The notes under the pieces: model-generated
What the model was told of the DNA's origin: nothing
The model's input: only the letters and a program-made list of their open reading frames with translations
The model's database searches: none
Part shown: piece after piece, positions 30,494 through 33,069 of the stretch
Layout of the letters: the number at the start of each line of letters is the position of its first letter
How positions within the stretch are numbered: the first letter of the stretch is position 1
Position numbers and translations under genes: made by a program
Assembly (NCBI GenBank): GCA_015067605.1
Contig: SVME01000012.1
Location: 1 to 33,069, forward strand
Origin: Oscillospiraceae bacterium
GTDB lineage: Bacteria; Bacillota; Clostridia; Oscillospirales; Oscillospiraceae
Length of the DNA: 33,069 bases
Direction: 5' to 3'

Positions 30494-30522
30494 ATTCTAC
30501 CCCAAAAATTCTAAAATGTAAA
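30494..30522 (-). promoter_or_regulatory. Promoter of the unknown-helicase operon
   Basis: TTTACA, 17 nt, TAGAAT on the minus strand. Start near 30487, leader about 65 nt. The remainder of 30523-30735 is AT-rich with a small GGTTGC/GCAACC hairpin near 30620-30641 and no supported gene. Confidence 0.65.
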
Positions 30523-30735
30523 TACAATCCATTTCAAATATCAACCTTAAGTTTAATAATAACGATATTTTACTTATAATAAGAGTTCACCTTTCAATAA
30601 CAATCTACAACAACACATTGGTTGCATCATTCCCTGCAACCGTTTTATGCATCCTCTATAATTCATCCCGAATTATTTATCCTATAACTCTATTGTTTCT
30701 GAATGGATGCAAATCTAATGTCATATGGTTTTCGT

Positions 30736-30771
30736 GCAAAAGCGGTGCCCGAAACCGAGCACCGCTTTTGC
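30736..30771 (-). terminator. Terminator of the HTH gene
   Basis: GCAAAAGCGGTGC / GCACCGCTTTTGC, a 13-bp perfect stem with TTTT/AAAA in its flanks, 8 nt after the stop of the HTH gene. The T-run is inside the stem, so it may work in both directions. Confidence 0.7.
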
Positions 30772-30778
30772 CTATGGA

Positions 30779-30970
30779 CTAGATGATCGCATTCTTCATT
30801 CGACGTTCAATCCACCGGTCGAGGTCTCCGGGCCGCACATAGCGCCGTCCGTTCGCTTTGAAGGACGGAAAACCCGGAGATTTAATCAGCTTGTACACGC
30901 TCGATCTGCTACATGAAAAAATCCGCTGCAAATCATCAGTCGTGTAAAGCTCAGCACAAATCTTACACAT
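30779..30970 (-). CDS. Excisionase-like small HTH DNA-binding protein
   Basis: A 63-aa MerR/AlpA/HTH_17-like protein: YTTDDLQRIFSCSRSSVYKLIKSPGFPSFKANGRRYVRPGDLDRWIERRM. This is a winged-helix excisionase fold, with recognition helix SRSSVYKLI and wing KANGRRYVR. Such proteins either direct excision by an integrase or activate element genes. The ATG at 30970 has GGAGGT 7 nt upstream. It has its own terminator. With the integrase stump 4 kb away it frames the accessory operon and supports the idea of a decayed integrative element. It could also regulate the unknown-helicase operon. Confidence 0.82.
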   Translation of the reverse strand: MCKICAELYTTDDLQRIFSCSRSSVYKLIKSPGFPSFKANGRRYVRPGDLDRWIERRMKNAII

Positions 30971-31044
30971 TGATATTACCTCCTTGAATTATTCTCTTTT
31001 ATTACGGGTCAATATTATTATGATTTTTGAACATGACTCACAAC

Positions 31045-31074
31045 AAAAAACGCCGATGCATCGTGCATCGGCGG
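31045..31074 (-). terminator. Terminator, now separated from the kinase-NUDIX gene by an IS200
   Basis: CGCCGATGCA / TGCATCGGCG stem with TTTTTT on the minus strand (A-run 31045-31050 on plus). The nearest upstream minus-strand gene is the kinase-NUDIX gene ending at 31828, beyond the IS200-type element. Confidence 0.8.
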
Positions 31075-31145
31075 CTTGTTGTATAAAGAAAACCACCGGC
31101 AGTGCCGGTGGTTCTAAAAAGCTTTAGCTATGCATAGAAAAAATA

Positions 31146-31204
31146 TCCTCCTTAAGTTATAGTGATGGTGGTCTGCCAACCGCCATCACAGAACTTAAGG
31201 AGGA
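31146..31204 (+). promoter_or_regulatory. Hairpin hiding the tnpA ribosome site
   Basis: TCCTCCTTAAGTT (31146-31158) pairs perfectly with AACTTAAGGAGGA (31192-31204). An inner stem TGATGGTGGT / ACCGCCATCA lies within. The AAGGAGGA arm is the ribosome site of tnpA, so folding would block translation, as known for the IS200 leader. Confidence 0.88.
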
Positions 31205-31215
31205 ATCAAGTCCAG

Positions 31216-31692
31216 ATGAAACTTGACACTAATAGTTTAGCACACACGAAGTGGGAATGCAAATATTATATCGTATTCGCTCCAAAATATCGTCGTCAGA
31301 TTATCTACGGCAAAATTAAAGCGGATATAGGTCAAATGCTTAGAAAGCTATGCGAGTATAAGGGAATCGAGATAATAGAAGCGGAAGCGTGCAAGTATCA
31401 CATCCATATGCTCGTATCAATCCCACCCAAGTATAGTGTAGCACAGATTATGGGCTATCTCAAAGGAAAGAGCAGCCTAATGATCTTCGAGAAGTACGCC
31501 AATCTCAAGTACAAGTATGGTAACCGGCATTTCTGGTGCCGGGGATATTATGTGAGTACAGTAGGCGCTAATAAGAAGGCCATACAGGAGTACATCCGAA
31601 ATCAGCTACAGGAAGATTATTCCGACGACCAAATGAGTATAAAAGAGTATGTCGACCCGTTCACGGGTCAGCCGGTAAAAGAGGGCAAATAA
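31216..31692 (+). CDS. tnpA: IS200/IS605-family Y1 HUH transposase
   Basis: A single-strand DNA transposase of 158 aa that nicks and rejoins DNA at the hairpin ends. It has the HUH motif CKYHIHMLVSIP (His62-x-His64) and the catalytic Tyr in AIQEYIRNQ (about Tyr126). The family opening WECKYYIVFAPKYRR and the FWCRGYYVSTVG stretch are intact. I chose ATG 31216 (MKLDTNSLAHT), with AAGGAGG about 12 nt upstream, somewhat long; the track start lies inside the leader hairpin. The frame is intact, so the element is probably mobile. Expression should be held low by the leader hairpin. Confidence 0.94.
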   Translation: MKLDTNSLAHTKWECKYYIVFAPKYRRQIIYGKIKADIGQMLRKLCEYKGIEIIEAEACKYHIHMLVSIPPKYSVAQIMGYLKGKSSLMIFEKYANLKYKYGNRHFWCRGYYVSTVGANKKAIQEYIRNQLQEDYSDDQMSIKEYVDPFTGQPVKEGK

Positions 31693-31827
31693 ACAAAAGC
31701 CCCTTTAGGGGCAGCCCGTGAAATCTGCGCGGTTGGCAGACTTTTCGGCGAGCCTATAGGCTCAGCCCAGGGCATGCCCCAAGGGGGCTAGTGCATACCA
31801 CCGGCACGGCCGGTGGTTATGATTCCA

Positions 31828-32913
31828 TCATTTTATATACCCCATCTTCTTCAGGTACGACAGATAGCGTTGGAGCTGAACATCAATCATGTCATCGGAG
31901 TTTACGAAGTCAATAAATTCTGCTTCGCTGATCCATTTGTAGGATACGGTTTCGCCTTCCTGGAGTGTGATTGAATTCTTGTCACAGTCGGTGACGCAGA
32001 GGAAGGTTTCATAAATCGTATTGTGAGATACGAAGCGTCCAATGCTTGTGAGATTGCCAGACCGGATGCCAGTTTCTTCCCACAGTTCTCGCTTGGCGCA
32101 GAAATATGCATCCTCGCCTTTCAGGGCAGATCCGCCAGCGGTGGCTTCAAAGAAACCGCCGTAGTTGGGTTTCCGGTGATCCCGCTGCATCAGCAGATAG
32201 TCGCCATCGATATGCCGAACAAGAACCTCGCTGACTAGATGATACAGTCCATCAGGAATCGGTTCACCCCGAACCAAATTACAACCAGCGAGGGTGCCAT
32301 CAGTATGATAGGCATCCCAGATTTCCTTAGAGTGCCAATAATCCACCCATGCCATAACCTTTTGTCCCAATTTCTCCGGGGTCAGGTCATCCACATCCAG
32401 CACATCCACATCCGAGCGGCCAAGGAACCACGCCTTTTTCAGCGGCAGGAAGTGCTGCAAGTAATGGTCAAAGAAATTCCGGGAACGGGTGGAATCGTTT
32501 TGTTTGTTCCTGCGCAGGGTTTCTAATGACGCATTTAGAAATAGAATCCGGTCGGGCATACACGCTTTCACAGCATCCAGCTCCGGTTTCAGCGCATCGG
32601 CTACGTCCCAGTCCATACCGATGGTTTTGGGATAATTCAGAGTATAAAACTCAATCTCCTCTGCACCGAAGTCCATGACTGTGCAGGGATATTGCCGTGC
32701 CTTCTCCCAACGCTGAACTTCTTTGCCAAGCCACAGCCGCTGAATTTCCAGATAGTCCTCATATTTGTTCTTGTCCAGATTTCTCGCTTTGATTTGGGCA
32801 ATCACATCAGAATTATCCTCATAGCTAATGTGGATCTCCGGGGCGTGTTCCTGTAAGTAACGGACTGCAGTGGTCTTTCCAACAGCCATGCAGCCTTGAA
32901 GTGAGAGTATCAT
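31828..32913 (-). CDS. P-loop kinase fused to a NUDIX hydrolase
   Basis: A 361-aa two-domain protein. The N-terminal half (about 1-190) is a small P-loop kinase-like domain with Walker A GCMAVGKTT (7-15), a later DRILFLNASLETLRRNKQND stretch and an RSRNFFDHYL lid-like region. It resembles nucleoside or AAA_33-type kinases. The C-terminal half (about 195-361) is a NUDIX domain. Its box matches the full consensus, GGSALKGEDAYFCAKRELWEETGI (about 259-282), with all catalytic Glu present. It likely handles a nucleotide-derived substrate, phosphorylating and/or cleaving it; the substrate is unknown. The ATG at 32913 has GGGAGG about 9-12 nt upstream. It follows the partial GNAT gene by 24 nt, forming an operon. 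An IS200 inserted about 10 nt after its stop. Confidence 0.85.
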   Translation of the reverse strand: MILSLQGCMAVGKTTAVRYLQEHAPEIHISYEDNSDVIAQIKARNLDKNKYEDYLEIQRLWLGKEVQRWEKARQYPCTVMDFGAEEIEFYTLNYPKTIGMDWDVADALKPELDAVKACMPDRILFLNASLETLRRNKQNDSTRSRNFFDHYLQHFLPLKKAWFLGRSDVDVLDVDDLTPEKLGQKVMAWVDYWHSKEIWDAYHTDGTLAGCNLVRGEPIPDGLYHLVSEVLVRHIDGDYLLMQRDHRKPNYGGFFEATAGGSALKGEDAYFCAKRELWEETGIRSGNLTSIGRFVSHNTIYETFLCVTDCDKNSITLQEGETVSYKWISEAEFIDFVNSDDMIDVQLQRYLSYLKKMGYIK

Positions 32914-32937
32914 AAAGTTCTCCCTCCCAGTACGCTG

Positions 32938-33069
32938 TTATATGATTGCTTCCAATTCCAAGCACTTCACATCTTCACCCATCAGGTGATAATACTCCGG
33001 CTCGTCCATGGGAGCATCCTTAAATCCGGCTGCTTTATAGCAGTGGTAGGCGCCGGGATTGTTTTCCAG
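32938..33069 (-). CDS. GNAT-type acetyltransferase, C-terminal end (partial)
   Basis: The window edge cuts this gene; 43 codons and the TAA are visible. The minus strand reads LENNPGAYHCYKAAGFKDAPMDEPEYYHLMGEDV and so on. The pattern N-P-x-A-x-x-x-Y-x-x-x-G-F is the classic motif B region of GNAT acetyltransferases. The substrate is unknown. It lies 24 nt upstream of the kinase-NUDIX gene and is probably co-transcribed with it. It is too short for the ORF track. Confidence 0.75.
   Translation of the reverse strand: MENNPGAYHCYKAAGFKDAPMDEPEYYHLMGEDVKCLELEAII

Larger units (their letters stand above)
31091..31817 (+). mobile_element. IS200-type insertion sequence (single tnpA)
   Basis: The end hairpins are AACCACCGGCAGTGCCGGTGGTT (31091-31113) and ACCACCGGCACGGCCGGTGGT (31797-31817). 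These are the subterminal structures recognised by Y1 HUH transposases. The span is about 0.73 kb plus a few flanking bases, normal for IS200. There are no terminal inverted repeats of DDE type and no tnpB. The stretch 31693-31796 has three further hairpins (for example GCCCCTTTAGGGGC and GCCTATAGGC). Confidence 0.85.

Noticed and set aside
30725-30916. 63-aa plus-strand ORF
   Set aside because: It overlaps the terminator and the HTH gene on the other strand and has no ribosome site or family features.
31693-31796. Omega-RNA-like guide RNA at the IS200 right end
   Set aside because: No tnpB gene or remnant is present; the hairpins are explained by the IS end structure.

Overview
The window reads as chromosomal DNA of a low-to-mid GC, endospore-forming Firmicute, most likely a gut-type Clostridia/Oscillospirales relative. 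This is inferred from strong AGGAGG ribosome sites, a SpoVAC homologue, a DnaD-DnaC loader pair, an ECF-type folate transporter under a THF riboswitch, a UAA-Leu tRNA with encoded CCA, and dispersed GTCATTGCGAGG-type palindromic intergenic repeats. No species is assigned.

Left part (1-6.7 kb): folT-folC on the minus strand, behind a sigma-A promoter, a tetrahydrofolate riboswitch and a terminator. Next come a strongly expressed-looking zinc-ribbon/DUF4190 membrane protein and a DUF2752 membrane protein. Then follows a tight dnaD-dnaC-HAD phosphatase operon and a tRNA-Leu whose promoter lies inside the phosphatase gene. An IS1182-family element (6.7-8.3 kb) sits directly against the hairpin after the tRNA.

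Middle (8.5-19.2 kb): an M14 peptidase and a solo spoVAC (sporulation), a TIGR01212 radical SAM enzyme, rubrerythrin, a small exported or anchored protein, and a DNA-repair block. The block is uvrA, a divergent histidine-kinase-like protein that lacks the phosphoacceptor His, then radC-uvrB. Two MITE-like repeat families, partly nested, fill the gaps between genes.

Right part (19.4-33 kb): a giant (1909 aa) DUF4011-type superfamily 1 helicase with an N-terminal transglutaminase-like region and a C-terminal Vsr-like nuclease region; an ArsC/Spx-like protein; and a lipoprotein. An AT-richer accessory island follows: an integrase stump, a two-gene operon (unknown 310-aa protein plus a UvrD-type helicase) and an excisionase-like HTH protein. 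An IS200-type insertion is wedged between a kinase-NUDIX fusion gene and its terminator. The window ends in a partial GNAT gene.

The best candidates for something undescribed are the unknown-protein plus helicase operon (27.2-30.5 kb), the stand-alone DUF4011 helicase-nuclease, and the His-less kinase next to the Uvr/RadC genes.
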